A stretch of DNA of 6,220 nucleotides from Sideroxydans lithotrophicus (GTDB taxonomy: Bacteria; Pseudomonadota; Gammaproteobacteria; Burkholderiales; Sulfuriferulaceae): the NCBI GenBank assembly GCA_022736605.1, contig DZDB01000113.1:1-6220 (forward strand). Reading direction: 5' to 3'. Positions 5,239 through 6,220 of the stretch are shown piece by piece. Positions within the stretch are counted from its first letter, which is position 1; every line of letters starts with the position of its first letter. Made by a program: the position numbers and the translations under genes. The notes under the pieces are model-generated. The model was not told the DNA's origin, did not search any database, and saw only the letters and a program-made list of their open reading frames with translations.

Positions 5239-6220
5239 GCAGCAATCCGTTTGCACGCCGCACCATGCTGGGGCTGTTTCTCGTTGGCCTGGTGGCGAGC
5301 GTCTATGTCGTGCTCAGCCCGTTTTTTGCCGCCATGGCGTGGGCAGCGATTCTGGCCTACATCACCTGGCCGGTCTTCATCTGGCTACGGCGTCGCCTGG
5401 GTGGGCGGCGCAATATTGCCGCGCTATTGATGACGCTGCTGGTGGCGGTGTTACTGATTGTGCCATTACTCGGCTTCGCCGTATTGTTGCAGACTGAATT
5501 TATGAATGGCGTGCATCTGGTGACCGACCGATTGCTGGCGGGGAATCTGACCTTGCCCGAGTGGGCGGCGCGCCTGCCCTGGCTGGGTAATGAACTGCAG
5601 CATTGGCTAACGTCCGCCAATGCCGATCCAGTTGGGTTCAAGCAGGAACTGCAGCACTGGCTGGCAAGTTTTCGCGGCGAGTTGGTGGGCTTGCTGGGCG
5701 GGGTGGGGCGCAATCTGATCAAGCTGGGGTTTGCTCTGCTCACGCTGTTTTTTCTGTACCGGGACGGTGAGCGGGCGCTGGCGCAATTGCGCCAGGTGTT
5801 GGCGGAAATGATCGGTGCCCGCATCGATGGCTATTTTGACGCCATCGGTACCACGACTCGGGCCGTATTGTATGGCATTGTCTTGACGGCGCTGGCGCAA
5901 GGTATCTTGTCCGGTTTGGGCTACTGGGTGGCGGGCGTGTCTTCGCCGCTGGCGATGGGCGTTTTCACTGCGACCATCGCCTTGATTCCATTCGGTACGC
6001 CGTTCGTGTGGGGCAGCCTGTCGGTGTGGCTGTATGTGAATGGCCACCATGCCGAAGCCATCGGCCTGTTTCTATGGGGTGCGCTGGTGGTGAGTTGGGT
6101 CGATAACCTGATCCGGCCGATGGTCATCAGCGGGGCGACGCGCATCCCGTTTGTGCTGGTGATGTTTGGCGTGCTCGGCGGGCTGGCCGCGTTTGGCCTG
6201 ATTGGCCTGTTTATCGGACC
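5226..6220 (+). CDS. ydiK: YdiK-like AI-2E/PerM family transporter (3' end outside window)
   Basis: Partial membrane protein with 331 codons visible, running open to the window edge; E. coli YdiK has about 370 aa, so roughly 35-40 residues are missing. The family (AI-2E transporter, DUF20/PerM) contains exporters of varied or unknown substrates, and an AI-2 role should not be assumed. Hydrophobic segments are at about 13-30, 33-54, 64-90, 152-178, 211-235, 240-270, 277-295 and 305-331. YdiK-like marks are MAWA followed by TWPV (37-50), GRRNIAALLMTLL (60-72), FLYRDGE (176-182), VDNLIRPMVI (292-301) and GVLGGLAAFGLIGLFIG at the end. The first in-frame ATG after the upstream TAG (5187) is 5226, but it lacks a Shine-Dalgarno sequence; ATG 5265 is a less likely alternative. 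The gene starts 53 bp after the rhodanese gene in the same direction, so it may belong to the same operon. Confidence 0.9.
   Translation, partial: MRELSSNPFARRTMLGLFLVGLVASVYVVLSPFFAAMAWAAILAYITWPVFIWLRRRLGGRRNIAALLMTLLVAVLLIVPLLGFAVLLQTEFMNGVHLVTDRLLAGNLTLPEWAARLPWLGNELQHWLTSANADPVGFKQELQHWLASFRGELVGLLGGVGRNLIKLGFALLTLFFLYRDGERALAQLRQVLAEMIGARIDGYFDAIGTTTRAVLYGIVLTALAQGILSGLGYWVAGVSSPLAMGVFTATIALIPFGTPFVWGSLSVWLYVNGHHAEAIGLFLWGALVVSWVDNLIRPMVISGATRIPFVLVMFGVLGGLAAFGLIGLFIG
5592..5662 (+). repeat. Imperfect in-frame 17-bp direct repeat inside ydiK
   Basis: GAACTGCAGCATTGGCT at 5592-5608 recurs with a single mismatch at 5646-5662. The copies are 54 bp apart, exactly 18 codons, so both encode ELQHWL (residues 123-128 and 141-146). 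They lie in the large non-membrane loop between the third and fourth hydrophobic segments, a variable region of the family. It could be a small local duplication or a helix heptad-like motif. Confidence 0.5.

Noticed and set aside
5357..6145. Long minus-strand reading frames opposite ydiK
   Set aside because: They are low-complexity, Arg/Ser/Gln-rich antisense shadows of a gene whose plus-strand frame is clearly a conserved membrane transporter.

Overview
This 6.2-kb window looks like chromosomal DNA of a proteobacterium. Every recognisable protein has a close family counterpart in E. coli (NhaR, YccA, YqhA, HtpX, Alx, YdiK). The moderately GC-rich base composition and the gene arrangement differ from enterics. 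My guess is a beta- or gammaproteobacterium, with betaproteobacteria such as the Nitrosomonadales/Gallionellaceae a little favoured; the sequence does not settle this.

Layout. Positions 9-920 (minus strand) encode a LysR-type regulator of the NhaR family. An AT-rich divergent region (921-1020) with a perfect 12-bp palindrome separates it from a YccA-type Bax inhibitor-1 membrane protein (1021-1710, plus strand). About 370 bp (1711-2082) then hold no convincing intact gene, only a possible decayed reading frame. From 2083 onward there is a tight plus-strand run: YqhA/UPF0114 membrane protein, HtpX zinc metalloprotease, a small DUF1232 (YkvA-type) membrane protein, a TerC/Alx family transporter, a rhodanese-domain lipoprotein, and a YdiK-like AI-2E/PerM family transporter cut by the window end. 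The three junctions from htpX to the rhodanese gene overlap (4, 8 to 20 depending on the start, and 1 nt), so translational coupling is likely.

How the genes may fit together. All plus-strand products are predicted membrane or envelope proteins, and two of them (YccA and HtpX) are known in E. coli to touch the same business, FtsH-linked quality control of inner-membrane proteins. NhaR and Alx are both tied in E. coli to alkaline pH or Na+ stress (Alx also to Mn2+ export). The inference is an envelope, ion and pH stress neighbourhood whose regulator may be the divergent NhaR homologue. No mobile element, CRISPR array, tRNA or rRNA was seen. The genes are individually familiar; the novelty, if any, lies in the grouping, in the loss of the usual alx riboswitch context, and in the rhodanese lipoprotein and DUF1232 protein embedded in it.
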